Origin: Diplosphaera chodatii
Taxonomy: Eukaryota; Chlorophyta; Trebouxiophyceae; Prasiolales; Stichococcaceae
Direction: 5' to 3'
Length of the DNA: 64,000 nucleotides
Assembly: GCA_032358165.1 (NCBI GenBank)
Contig: JAALGY010000043.1
Coordinates: forward strand, 124,001 to 188,000
The translations under genes were made by a program, and so were the position numbers. This document shows positions 29,545 through 41,631 of the stretch, piece after piece (positions within the stretch are counted from its first letter, which is position 1; each line of letters opens with the position of its first letter). The notes below the pieces were generated by a model. That model saw only the letters and a list, made by a program, of their open reading frames with translations. It did no database searches and was not told the DNA's origin.

Positions 29545-30394
29545 CGCTCTACCAACTCCAAAAAGTTCTGGCAGAAGTTCAAACCTGCTAAGAAGCGGTC
29601 CTGTCCCATAGCAGATGATGTGATGCTCGAGTCCTTCCGTAAACTACTGGATGCCCCCACACTTCCATCAAGCACTGCAGGTACCTCGGGTAGTGGTGCT
29701 GCGCCACCTTTTGCCGACGGGAGCGAGCTCAACTCGCCCTTCACAGCCGGCGCCGTGCAAGAGGCTATAGGAGCCCTGCGCGGAGGCAAAGCGACGGTGG
29801 GGTTGCTCAAATTGGATGCTTTATCTGTTGCAGCGGCGCAGCTTGCACCCTGTCTTGCATGTATTTTTAACTCGTGTCAACGAGTTGCAGCGTTGCCAAG
29901 GAGCTGGGTATTGTGCGGCATCACGCCAATTCATAAGGGGGGCGACACATCTGATCCGGGTAATTACCGTGGCATTGCTGTTGGGTCTCTGCTGGCAAAA
30001 CTATATGCTTGCATGCTTAACGAAAAGCTTATTAGGTGGACCGAGCAGCACCAGCTGCGCGCACGCGGACAGGCGGGCTTCCGCAAGGACCACCGCACCA
30101 CCGATCAAACCTTCGTCGTTCGCACCCTCATCGAGAAGGCCAAGGCAGATAAGCAGCCTCTGTACTCTTGCTTTGTCGATTTCAAGAAGGCATACGATAC
30201 TGTACCTCGTGATTTGCTTTGGGAGAAGCTGCAGCGGATTGGGGTGCAGGGGGAGTTTCTGAGGGGGGTTCAGGCACTGTATGCCGATGTGCCAATGGCA
30301 TTGCAGTTTGAGGGGGGAATGTCCGATACATTCCAAAGCACTTTGGGTGTTAAGCAGGGGTGTCCACTATCTCCAACCCTTTTCGGGATTTACA
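29545..30394 (+). mobile_element. LINE fragment, linker and first half of reverse transcriptase
   Basis: Internal LINE piece from RSTNSKKFWQKF to FGIYID, lacking both the endonuclease and the 3' end; it stops where a minus LINE tail starts. The frame is open from the preceding 3' UTR (29503) to 30402. Either truncated on both sides or cut by the adjoining element. Confidence 0.85.
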
Positions 30395-30971
30395 TTGATT
30401 GATTGATTGATTGATTACATACTGGTGGTGGGCCATTTTGGCCTAGCCACAGGCTCTGGCGGAAAACCCCAGAGCAACATGCACAACGAGTCGTGTACGA
30501 AACCGTGCACTCCCCGCTGACAGAATGGTTCCACTCAATCCCGGTTGGATGCACACCCCTCCAACTCTGCACATTGATCATGACAACCCCGCAAAAAGGC
30601 TGCCAGTTGCCCGGCATCCTGCTGCATAAAGTCTGCCACTGATGTGATGTTGCTGTCTTCAAACAGCTCCGAATGCTGCACCCTCTGATCTACTAGGGTT
30701 GGACACCCCCAGACCATATGCGCCTCATCATCCACCACGCCGCAGCTACACCGCTGACACAGCCGCTCTGCCCGCGGCAGCCGCTGCCACCTCCCTGTCT
30801 CCACCCCCAGCATGTGACTGCCCATGCGAAACTGTGCTAACCGCCGACGACCGGTCTTGGAGGCAACTGCCTGCAAGTAGCCGGCCAACTGGTAGTTGTC
30901 ACTGTTCACAGGGCCCCTGACTCCCAGCCACTCACGCACTTTGCGCAAGTCGCTGCCATTCACAGCATCAA

Positions 30972-31084
30972 TCATCCTCCATGGTTTGTGTATATAAGTC
31001 GTTGAAAAACGCAATACACAAACAGCCTTCCGGTCAAAGGTCCTTTTCCATCGCTATTTGCACTTCCCTTACCGCTATCCATTC
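30972..31084 (+). mobile_element. SINE-1 copy, 5'-truncated
   Basis: TSD catcaa at 30966-30971 and 31085-31090. Only the 3' half (from tcctccatggtttgtg) is present, so the B box is lost. Confidence 0.9.
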
Positions 31085-32153
31085 CATCAAAGGTGCGGCG
31101 CTGCAGGTGTGCAGTGACAACAGATGTGTCAATGCGCTGCGGCACGCCGTCAACGATGGGTGACATGAAGTGCAGGAACGAACACACCTGGGCAGCCCAG
31201 CATGCTGAGCTGCTGGTGCTGCGCCCCGGCCGTGTGGCCAGAGCACAGTTCTCCAGGAATGCCTGCTTGGTGAGGCGGGTGTCCGGCATTGCGACCAGCC
31301 GGTTCCAGAACCGGCAGATGGCCAGCGTTGCCGTGTGCGCCACTGGGAACCGCCCAAGCTCCCCCAACACCGCCACGTTGGGAGTGCCTGTGCGCACGCC
31401 AAGAACAGACCGAAGGAACTTCCGATGGACAAGCTCACATGTATCCATGCCAGTACCACATAACGCCCCAGGTCCCCATGTTTCAACACCGTATAGCATA
31501 ACAGGACGTACTAGTGCATCAAACAAATGCAGCTGCAGTGCTGGGTCATGCAGGCTCAGGTCATGGCAACGATGCTGCAATGCAAGTGCGGCGCGCTGGG
31601 CGGAGGCCGCTCTGCCGATGCTAGCGGCAGCAAAAGAACTACGAGTAGAGATATCGACCCCCAGATAGGTAAACGAGTCCAGCACTTCGATGGGAGCATG
31701 CATGTAGGTGAGAACCGGTGGTGCAGCAGCCTGGGCTGCATACACCACGACCTTTGTCTTCTTCACGTTGACGGTGAGGCGCCAGCGCTTGCAGTACGAC
31801 TCCAGCAGGTCGAGCTGCGCCTGCAGGCCGCGTACGGACGTGGACACCAGGTCCAGGTCATCTGCATAGAAGAGGGCAGGTGCCTGCACACCACACAGGG
31901 TGGGCAGGTCCAGGTCCCCGCCGGCGGCCTCCAGCTCCGCTTGGAAGTCGTCAATGTAAATCCCGAAAAGGGTTGGAGATAGTGGACATCCCTGCTTAAC
32001 ACCCAAAGTGCTTGGAATGTATCGGACATTCCCCCCTCAAACTGCACTGCCATTGGCACATCAGCATACAGTGCCTGCACCCCCCTCAGAAACTCCCCCT
32101 GCACCCCAATCCGCTGCAGCTTCTCCCAAAGCAAATCACGAGGTACAGTATCG

Positions 32154-32745
32154 CTTTCCATTCATTGGACATCGTGAGGGACTCGGTTCGATCCCTGACG
32201 GTGGCGGAAGTTTCGGGTCTAGTTCCGTGCGGGACCAACCCACCCCACCCTATGCAAGTGGTTGCCTCGGCAATCTGCCCTCCATTGTTTGTGTGTATAA
32301 GTCGTTGAAAAACGCAATACACAAACATCCTTCCGGTCAAAGGTTCTCTTTTCCATCGCTATTTGCAACTTCCCTTACCGCTTTCCATTCATTTGGACAT
32401 CGTGAGGGACTCGGTTCGATTCCTGACGGTGGCGGAAGTTTCGGGTCTAGTTCCGTGCGGGACCAACCCACCCCACCCTATGCAAGTGGTTGCCTCGGCA
32501 ATCTGCCCTCCATTGTTTGTGTGTATAAGTCGTTGAAAAACGCAATACACAAACATCCTTCCGGTCAAAGGTTCTCTTTTCCATCGCTATTTGCAACTTC
32601 CCTTACCGCTTTCCATTCCATTGTTTGTGTATATAAGTCGTTGAATAACGCAATACACAAACATCCTTCCGGTCAAAGGTTCTCTTTTCCATCGCTATTT
32701 GCAACTTCCCTTACCGCTTTCCATTACCGCTTTCCATTCCATTCC
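32154..32745 (+). mobile_element. SINE-1 triple array, subfamily 2
   Basis: TSD atcg at 32150-32153 and 32746-32749. Two full units with B-box cores (the first GGTTCGATCCC near 32186, the second GGTTCGATTCC near 32420) and a truncated third, joined by ccattc. The 3' end is an irregular (CCATT)n. Confidence 0.9.
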
Positions 32746-33889
32746 ATCGTATGCCTTCTTGAAATCGACAAAGCAAGAGTACAGAGGCTGCTTATCTGCC
32801 TTGGCCTTCTCGATGAGGGTGCGAACGACGAAGGTTTGATCGGTGGTGCGGTGGTCCTTGCGGAAGCCCGCCTGTCCGCGTGCGCGCAGCTGGTGCTGCT
32901 CGGTCCACCTCATAAGCTTTTCGTTAAGCATGCAAGCATATAGTTTTGCCAACAGAGATCCAACAGCAATGCCACGGTAATTACCCGGATCAGATGTGTC
33001 GCCCCCCTTATGAATTGGCGTGATGCCGCACAATGCCCAGCTCCTTGGCAACGCTGCAACTCGTTGACACGAGTTAAAAATACATGCAAGACGGGGTGCA
33101 AGCTGCGCCGCTGCAACAGATAAAGCATCCAATTTGAGCAACCCCACCGTTGCTTTGCCTCCGCGCAGGGCTCCTATAGCCTCTTGCACGGCGCCGGCTG
33201 TGAAGGGCGAGTTGAGCTCGCTCCCGTTGGCAAAAGGTGGCGCAGCACCACTACCCGAGGTACCTGCAGTGCTTGATGGAAGTGTGGGGGCATCCAGTAG
33301 TTTACGGAAGGACTCGAGCATCACATCATCTGCTATGGGACAGGACCGCTTCTTAGCAGGTTTGAACTTCTGCCAGAACTTTTTGGAGTTGGTAGAGCGA
33401 GCCATTTCAGTGAGAGAAAGAGCCTGACTGCGGGTCCACTGGCGCTGTGTGCGGCGTAGCAGGTGCTGGTACTGCTGGCGTAGTGCGCGAGCAGCAGCTG
33501 ACTGCGGGTCGCGACGCGCGGCTTGCCGCGCTGCGCGGCGCCCGCGGGCCAGTTCAGCGTCCCACCAGCGGGGCACAGCGTTGCGGTCACGCCCCCGCCC
33601 CTTGGCGGCCGGCGCTGTTGCAGCCACCTCAGCCTGCGTGGTCTCGATAAAGTGGTCGAACTGCATGCCCACAGCATGCATGTCATCAGGTACCTGGGCG
33701 GCGTCAGCTGCCGCTGCGATGTCGACCAGTTGGGCTGCTGCATCAGGCTGCTGCAAGCGCTGCTGCCACACTCCCAGCTGCGCTGCGCTGAGGCGCAGGG
33801 GCTGCTGGGTCGTGGGCTGCTGCGGTTGCTGCTGCTGATGGCGGCGGCGCTGGCGACGTGGGAGCGGCTGCTGGGCGGCAGTGGTCCTC

Positions 33890-33912
33890 TTGTTGATTGA
33901 TTGATTACATTG
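33890..33912 (-). mobile_element. Tail-only LINE insertion (17 bp)
   Basis: The LINE-K sequence cctcttgatgagc is interrupted by ttgattgattgattaca, flanked by ttg on both sides (33890-33892, 33910-33912). The inserted bases equal the tail of LINE-K itself (30398-30420), so this looks like target-primed synthesis that stopped after the tail. Confidence 0.7.
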
Positions 33913-34215
33913 ATGAGCAAGTGCAAGGCTGCATGGTCCGACTCGGGAGCAGGGAGTACTGTTAGGGATTGAATCAGCGGGAATGCATCAGCACTTGCAA
34001 GCACATAGTCGATCAGGCTGCTGCCCACCTGACTGTGGCTAACAAAAGTGACTTGTCCCCCCTCATCTCCTGGGACACGACCGTTAGCAATCCTGAGGGA
34101 TGTCTCAACACACATGTCAAGCAGAGCCCTGCCCCACTTGTTGGGCCGCTCCCTGCTGTCGCGGCCGTGCCGCTGTGACTGCACAGGAGGGGCAGTGGAG
34201 GGCAGGAACTCTTCT

Positions 34216-34449
34216 TCATTGGACACCGTTCAGGGACCGGGTTCGATCCCTGGCGGTGGCGGAAGTTTCGGGTCTAGTTCCGTGTGGGACCAACCCACCC
34301 CACCCTATGCAAGTGGTTGCTTCGGCAATCTGCCCTCCATGGTTTGTGTATATAAGTCGTTGAAAAACGCAATACACAAACAGCCTTCCGGTCAAAGGTC
34401 CTTTTCCATCGCTATTTGCACTTCCCTTACCGCTATCCATCCATTCCAT
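34216..34449 (+). mobile_element. SINE-1 copy, subfamily 1, no clear TSD
   Basis: Complete unit with the B-box core GGTTCGATCCC near 34241. The flanks rejoin as cttct|gtgacagg with at most one duplicated base, unlike other SINE copies here. Confidence 0.88.
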
Positions 34450-34974
34450 GTGACAGGGTGGTCGACAGATCCCGGAAAGTCCGGGCAGCTGCTGGTGCGT
34501 GCATTCAGGTCTCCAACAACAAACACATGTCCCATGCGGCAGGTGGCGCTCACCTCCTCACGTAACGCCTCCCAGACCGCAGGGCCCTTGCCATCAAATG
34601 ATGGGCTGCCCTCTGGTGGAATGTAACATGCGAACATGTATGCATCCTCCTCCTGTCCAATGGCCTTGTCGAACCTCAAAAGAGCGTAGCAGTTTTGGGG
34701 TCCAGTCGACAAGTGTTACCATTGGTGCCAGCTTGTCGGCGACGTAGACAGCGATGCCGCCACGTGCGCCGCCACGCTGCTGACGCCGGCTGCGCGGCAG
34801 GTGCAGGACGGACGTGAAGCCGTCCAGCTCCGGCGCATCGCTCCCCTCACGCGCCCACGTCTCGCTGAATGCCAGTACATCGAAGTCAGCCGCCTTGATG
34901 ACCTGCGAAAGAGCAGATGCATCTCTGGACAGCCAGCCCTGGACGTTCAGGCTCAGCACAGACAGGGCGCGAGT

Positions 34975-35268
34975 TGAGTGGAACCATTCTGCCAGCGGGG
35001 AGTGAACGGTTTCGTACACGACTCGCTGTGCATGTTGCTCTGGGTTTTTCCGCCAGAGCCTGTGGCTAGGCCAGAATGGCCCACCACCAGTATGTAATCA
35101 ATGTCAATGTCAATGCCATCCTGGACTCCCAACTCCGCTACATTCTGTCAGCGGGGAGTGCACGGTTTCGTACACGACTCGTTGTGCATGTTGCTCTGGG
35201 TTTTTCCGCCAGAGCCTGTGGCTAGGCCAAAATGGCCCACCACCAGTATGTAATCAATGTCATTGTCA
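34975..35268 (+). mobile_element. Two LINE 3' ends in tandem
   Basis: 34975-35117 and 35138-35268 are each the last ~130 bp of the LINE with AATGTC tail, same orientation, separated by about 20 bp. The small spacer (ccatcctggactccca) resembles part of the segment flanking the SINE pair at 20.5-20.9 kb. Confidence 0.8.
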
Positions 35269-35472
35269 ATGAAACCACAAGGGGATGCAGGGCCCATGAG
35301 ACCAGCGAAAGGCAATAGTCCCGATGAGGAAGGCTACCTAATGGTCGTACAAGTTCGGGGACCTGGCGGCGGCGGCAGCAAGGCCACGCACACGCGGCTA
35401 GGTCGCACCGCTGCGAGTGTCTAATCCTGAAGAGTCGTAACGTGTGTCTGTCCACGTGCCACGGCACCCGCG
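35269..35472 (-). mobile_element. R-family element fragment, subfamily 2
   Basis: Closely matches 21113-21315 and ends at the same ccacggcacccgcg. The (CAAA)n tail is missing. Confidence 0.75.
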
Positions 35473-35813
35473 GGTGGATGATGAGGCGCATATGGTCTGG
35501 GGGTGTCCAGCCCTAGTAGACCAGAGGGTGCAGCATTCGGAGCTGTTTGAGGACAGCAACATCACATCAGTGGCGGACTTTATGCAGAAAGATGCCGGGC
35601 AACTGGCAGCCTTTTTGCGGGGTTATCATGATCAATGTGCAGAGTTGGAGGGGTGTGCATCCAACCGGGATTGAGTGGAACCATTCTGTCAGCGGGGAGT
35701 GAACGGTTTCGTACACGACTCGTTGTGCATGTTGCTCTGGGTTTTTCCGCCAGAGCCTGTGGCTAGGCCAAAATGGCCCACCACCAGTATGTAATCGATG
35801 TCAATGTCATGAA
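35473..35813 (+). mobile_element. LINE 3'-end fragment at the right edge of the nest
   Basis: Starts at codons VDDEAHMVWG, with the ORF2 stop at 35672-35674, 3' UTR and tail (gtatgtaatcgatgtcaatgtcatg). After 35813 no retroelement sequence is seen. Confidence 0.85.
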
Positions 35814-36429
35814 TGGTCATCTACTGGTATGAACCAATGTGGTTTGCGGATGTTTTTCAAGGTTCATCTTGGTGACGCAGTTCAAATATCAGATGACATC
35901 AAACAGATCAGCGAACCTCAAGCAATCAGCTTCGAACTTTCAACAATTCAACAATTACACAATCAAACAAGACCAGCGCGCGTAGGGAAGCCTGGGATAC
36001 GACCTCCTCAGGGCCACAACAAGCGCTGAGTCATTGTCAAGTGCGAATTGCCATCTCTGTCAACTGTAGCTCCAACTCACGTCGGAGGTTCAGCATTAGC
36101 TGGCGAACATGCGGCATCCATGCATGCTCGTTTGCACTGGATATGCGGTCAGTAGTGAGGAGGCACTTCAAAAGGTCAACCACACCAGATTGCCGACATG
36201 CCACTGTTTCAGTAGCAGACGTCAGCGTTGCCGATGTCACATATGTGAGGACGTAAGCGTACATTGGAAGCAGCACATGAGCGTCATGCAATTCACTCCT
36301 TTGAGACACCCGCCTCCAGCATTGTGCGTTCCTGTCAATGCAGGCACTGAACTTCAGGAAATGGCACTAGGCAACCTTGTAGTGAGTGTGCAATGTACAT
36401 AGTTAATATTACAGGCCAAAAGCTACAAA
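35814..36429. other. Region right of the nest, no gene recognised
   Basis: Short open frames only, none with a recognised domain. It probably includes the 3' flank of the minus-strand TPR gene. Confidence 0.4.
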
Positions 36430-39400
36430 CTATATGTCACACCCATGCAAGATATTCAGCAGTCGAGCGATCTGGCATCGACCGAGGGCTACATCAACTT
36501 CTGACTCGGAATCAAATGCCAAAGTGGTCAATCCAACGTAGGAGTAATGCTCAGCTGCAATAATGTCATGCGCTCGCCTCTGGGCGCTTGCCAGATCAAG
36601 AAATCCAATCGCGAGCTGAAATATGGGTCTGGAAGTCAGCTGTCTGTGCTGCAATGGTCGTCAAGCAGCATGCCACATAAAAGTGATGTGCCCCACCTCT
36701 CTGCTGTCTGCTTGCAACAGTTGCTCTTTCAGCAACAATTGCTGTTGGAAAAAGTCAACGGCATGTCTACACTCATTATTCGTTGTCAGGAATATCCCGA
36801 TGTCCTGAAGTGATTTCATCTCCTGTACCAAGCAACCTGGTAATTGTGCACCTTTTGCTTTTGACGCACTGGCTCGTCTCGTATCTCTATCAGATGCACA
36901 GCCTCCAAGCGGTCTCAACAGTGGACTGTACTGGCTATTTATGACATGCCATTGGGCACGGATCAAGTCTAGACAGATCTGCCAATGATTGAACTATGCA
37001 CTGGTCCGAATAAAAGCAAGTAGGTGGCTCTACTGACTGCCACGTGTTCGTGCAGGTGAGTTCATCAGCAGGCGGGTGCGGGCGCACGCCATTGCACCAT
37101 TTGGACCTCGACCGTCGGTGCACCAGAGCATCTGAAATGACAGGCAAAGCTACTTGGCTCTGAGTTCACTCACCAGACTAGGCCCCGCTTTCCGCAGTCT
37201 GAGCAGCTGTAGGCGCTGGCGATGAACTTCAAAGGCTTCAGCATGCCTGCCTTGTAGCTGGAACGCATTCGCAAGATCACCCAAAACAACCGAGAGCTCG
37301 GCAAGCCGAGCAGCGTTCATGTTCAATCTGCAAATCTGAAAGGTCTGCTGACAAGAGTGATGATGGCAGTCTGCCACTGGTAGCAGATTTCATCCACAAG
37401 CCTAGCTGCAGTCTCTGAACCATTCAGCACAATATGCTGAACCAATCGGGACAATGTTGCCTGTGCCCTATTTAACATTGTATGCAAATCGTAGGATTTC
37501 TTGTGTGCTGTGATGGTCCTAATGCTGGTGGCAGCCAGCACACGCTGGCTTTCGATCGAGCATACCGAGCCGTGATGAGCCTGCCAGGGGACTGTCGCTC
37601 TACCAACTTGCTTGATGACCAGGTGGCAACCTCCCGAGTAAACAATGTGCTTTGAATTGCAACGGTGCAACTTTTCGAATACTCGGCGATCAGGTGTCTA
37701 GTAGATGGTTGCATTGACGACTCGGTGGTTCTTTCAAGGAAGCTTGTAATTCAGAAAGCATACCTTTGCTGCAGTACTGCACGAAGCACCTCGTGGGCTT
37801 GAGGAATTTTGCCAATCTTGACCATCACTTTGGCATGGGAAACCATCGTGTCCAGGACTGCAAGCGCTTCTGTACGGTGATTTTCTAAGATCTCCAAGGA
37901 GTGGGCATGGCCAAGGAGGGACTCTGAGGTCCTCAGAAGGCCAACGTCGCTACATATTTGTGCTGCCACTGTCAAGGGCGAACGAGCAGAGTTGAGTTCT
38001 GAGATACTGCATCTTGCTGAGGCGTACAGCATGACTGTCTGCTCAATTTTCATACTAGTTAACAGCCAGTCGCAAGGTTTGCCTCAGGCATCATACGAGT
38101 TGATACCTTTGTAGCAACTGGTCATTTCTAAGGGGTCCAAACAGGATTGAACTGCCAAGTGCTGAAGCGCTCTCTGTAACATGGTGATTGCTGCTCGTGT
38201 GCAGCCGTTTACCTGCAGTAATAAGCCTAGGTGCCACAGAGACTTGCCTTCCATTGAACTTGATTTGGTCGCAGTCCCCATTGCCAAACATGCCTGCAGG
38301 TAGATGCCAAAAAGCTACATGCCAACATATCTGAGGTCCAGTTCAGTAAGAGGCAAAGGTGGATGACACTGCATCCCTCGACTACTTACGTTTACAAAAT
38401 CACTGACGAGTAGACAGGGCATTCGCTGCTTGAAGATTGGCATACCGTGCCACAAGATGGTTTCATACATGCGAACTGCTGTAGGTGATGTCATGCTGGA
38501 CTGGCTGGCCCATGCCAAAACCTGCCTGAAGTTGCTGTAATCCTGCTCAAACATCATCAAGGCGCTTGCATGTGCTCCAGCCTTGGTTACCGCATGAATT
38601 CTCAATAGCAATGTTGCATAGTATAACAGGTAGGCATGCCTGCAGAGAGCAGCACTGCATTCGTATGTCAAGAAATGCGAGGCTTGGAGAAACTTTGCCA
38701 GGCTTGACCACAAATCACAGCGCACCTAGCCTTATCAGTATCCGTTGCAGATTTTTCAAACCCTACTTGCTGCAGGCAGCATTGAGCTCTCGAGTACATC
38801 TCATATCGGTGGGTTGACATGTGCATGTGAAGAACCCCCAGTCTTGTCATTCTCCGCAAAAATAAGCTGGTCTGACAATGACGCTTATCTAGGACAGCTG
38901 CTGCAGCAGCTGTGGAGAACGAAGCAGGAAATTGCAGAAGCGAATGAAGTGTGCTTGCCTCCGTCTGAACGAGTTGCACCAAGCGGGGTTGGACCACCCT
39001 GCACAGTGATGTGGTGGTGGGCATCTGCTACTCGATAGCTTGGAAGTTTGGAAGCTAAGTTTCTCTTGCCTCAATGGCATGCTGGCTTGAGCTCTTTGCA
39101 GAATGGTCTCGTGGGTCTGCACAGTAGTTGCTGGGGCGTGCGGCTCCAACAGTTGGGAGGCCTGCTCCAGATTCCTCTGATGACGTGTCACATCTGCCTG
39201 TCTGTCCTGCAGTTCCAAGAAATAACAAAACATGCCATATCAAGACGTCTACAGTGTCTGACGTTCAGAAGTTTCGTTGAACATGAGTGCACCAGTGCAT
39301 GCACTGATCAGCTTTATGAATGTTACCCGCGCGCTTTGTGGACATGCATCACGTCCGTACGCTTCGACCAGAGATGCTGCATCATAAATGCGACTGATGT

Positions 39401-41631
39401 GCACCAAGTGACCGATGGGGCTTGAGGATGTGATCAGGACGTATATCTGATCTGACGCCTGCCATGCACAATTGGTCAGCTGGGGCATTTCAATACCCCA
39501 CCATGGAACGTTTTCTGCGGATGAATATCAGTGGTTGAATGGTGCCTCACCTTGAGCAGTCGGTCAACAACTATGTCTAGACAGCCAACGACATCGGGCA
39601 CAGAAGACCCCTCGCTCAAATCGTGCATGATGACAGCCACGGGGCCATGCGAGAGTCTGGTACACATATATCGCAGTGCCGAGCGGATATCTCCAGTTGG
39701 AGGAGCGAGCAAGCCGCAGGCTTTGTGGAGCTCACAAATGCAATCTTGCGCGCTTCTTGCGGACTGCAGGCATGAATGGTGGATGAACAGAATTCACACA
39801 TGGCAGCAACTTGGTCCGCAGAGGGACATCGGCAAGTTACATACAGAGCTTACAACTCGCGTTACCTTCAAGTGGAGATGGAAGTGCTGCACTGCCTGAC
39901 GGCTTTCGTTATGTACGAGTATACTGCTGGCAAGCTGACCTTTGCCTGCCAGGCCACCTTACAGCGTTATCTTAAGAAACGTTGACAGCCAGCCATCCTG
40001 TGGACACACATCTCGGGCTCACCTGCACCAAGTGGGCCGATCAGTTGCAGCAGTCGGATGCCACCGTAAAAGTGCGATTGATAGACTTGGCCGTTCACAT
40101 GCATTGCTGTTGATCTCATACGACCAGCGAGGCTGCGTGTGCAAGATGCAACGACTGATTCCAGAGTGATGGTGAACCATCATCGTGCCTAAACCACGAC
40201 CGCAACGCATGCATCCTGATGCAACCTGCATCATAACGCTGAGTATACAGCATCGGTGTCCAACAGATTCTACTACCTCAACATCTGCACGGGCTGCTGT
40301 TCACAGCACCTGTCGAGAAGTATGTCGAACGTGACTGAACTGATGACAGCATCGTTTTGTCCAGCCAAACCGCGATTGTTTGCTTCAACATCAAAATCAC
40401 CACAGAAGTCCCTGGCAATTGCATAGGTCCGGTCAGATAGTTTACGTTGATTGTGATCAGGTCGCTGTCATCCAAGGTTGACAAGGTTGCACGTGCAGCA
40501 ATCTTCACCGAGGAAGTGGAATTTGAAGCTCAGACGTGCAGCCAGCTTCCGCACAACCAAAAATAGTAAACCACTGCACTTGCTGTTCGATATCATGAAT
40601 GACCCAATGTCCTCCAGGTGTGCTCATGGCACTGCTTGCAGATTTGGCAAACTGCACTGCATCATGCAGCTGCAGTGCAGCTTGCTGCGGGCGCAACAAA
40701 CAACATCAGCCTGAGACCTGACTGACATGCTTCAGGGTGATGCATCGCCTGCTTACCTTCGATATGTGTGGCAGCCACAGCACATGTTGGTCGGGCTCAT
40801 GAAAGGTGACTTGAGCTGTGACGAAAAGCTCGAACGCCTCCGCGAATGTTTTGCCTGTCTCTGAAAAGGCCTGTTGTAGCATTTTAAGAAGCATCTTGTC
40901 AGCTTTTGAAGCTAGCGGCTGTTTATGTGTGCATGCGTGTGTGCGTGTGTGTGTGTGTATGTACAGTTGCACATCAGCACTTGACAGTGTATGTTACGTA
41001 TTCTGCGTCATGCATTGATGTGGTGTTTAGTGATTCGAACTCAACAAGCAGTTCTTCAACTTCCTGTTGCAACTCTTTGGCCATCCAGCATTGCCAAAAG
41101 AGCCAAGCCCTGTTCGTTGAAGTTAAAGAGACAGAATGCAGGTTTTGGCCAGGTATTGGACGCAAATTTGACATGTTCAGCACAAACATGCATAGGGGTC
41201 TTGCAACACCTACGACATGCTGGCAACATGAAATGCAATTTGACACCTTGTACCTGCCAACAAAATATTTTAGGATCTGAACCAGGTGTTGCATCCAGTT
41301 TTCGACCAGGGCCCATGCTGGAAAACCGCGTGTTTCGAAGGAGGCCTGTGTGTTTATAAAGCGACATAAGGTGGTTGTGGCAGGTTGGCTGGAAGTAATC
41401 CAGAAAAGCACGAGATGCCACTGTACTCACCAGTAAGTGGTCTGCACATGTCAGCATCGCCTTGCAGCCGGTGGGATTGAAATCTGCTTTCGCCACTAGG
41501 CAATGACATTCTGCCAGCAGTTGCAGTGATTTGGTTTGACACTGATGGGCCATCACGGTGCAATCCCTGCATTCCCAGATAGTGTCATCAATGGTTCCGA
41601 ACCGAAAGGACACGCAGGCCAGTCGCTTCAA
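36430..41631 (-). CDS. STAND-type NTPase with TPR array, multi-exon, degenerate P-loop
   Basis: Split minus-strand frames that together look like a STAND (NB-ARC-like) regulator. In sense order: unrecognised N-terminal exons (about 41.6-40.3 kb, e.g. ADKMLLKMLQQAFSETGKTF followed by a GTAAGC donor at about 40757); a Walker A-like GLAGKGQLASSIL near 39925-39955, lacking the usual GKT/S; a Walker B-like GPVAVIMHDL near 39625; a sensor-like VLITSSSPIGHL near 39430; a winged-helix-like LRRMTRLGVLHMHMSTHRYE near 38810; then helical repeats with TPR spacing (LWHLGLLLQVNGCTRAAITM near 38220, KIGKIPQAHEVLRAVLQQRY near 37770, DLANAFQLQGRHAEAFEVHR near 37250, and a last one near 36550). Exon limits were not resolved. 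The missing P-loop lysine suggests lost ATPase activity or a decaying gene. Function unknown; such proteins often act as signalling switches. Confidence 0.45.
40930..40965. repeat. (GT)n-rich microsatellite
   Basis: An imperfect GT run within an intron or exon boundary of the minus-strand gene. Nothing functional inferred. Confidence 0.6.

Larger units (their letters stand above)
30395..34974 (-). mobile_element. LINE-K: long minus LINE from endonuclease start to tail, with four insertions
   Basis: Begins with an unusual (TTGA)n tail (30395-30414) and ends at the codons for SVLSLNVQGW at 34974, so ORF2 is nearly complete but ORF1 is missing. Interrupted by SINE pieces at 30972-31084, 32154-32745 and 34216-34449, and by a 17-bp LINE tail at 33893-33909. 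A 2-bp deletion at about 34715 (one GT missing from the gtgtgtt stretch seen in LINE-A) breaks the endonuclease frame, and a 1-bp loss at about 32012 shifts the frame in the reverse transcriptase. A dead copy. Confidence 0.88.

Noticed and set aside
3750..35800. LTR retrotransposon or endogenous virus
   Set aside because: No long terminal repeats, integrase, protease or capsid-like frames were seen; the polymerase is of the YADD non-LTR type with an APE endonuclease and microsatellite tails.
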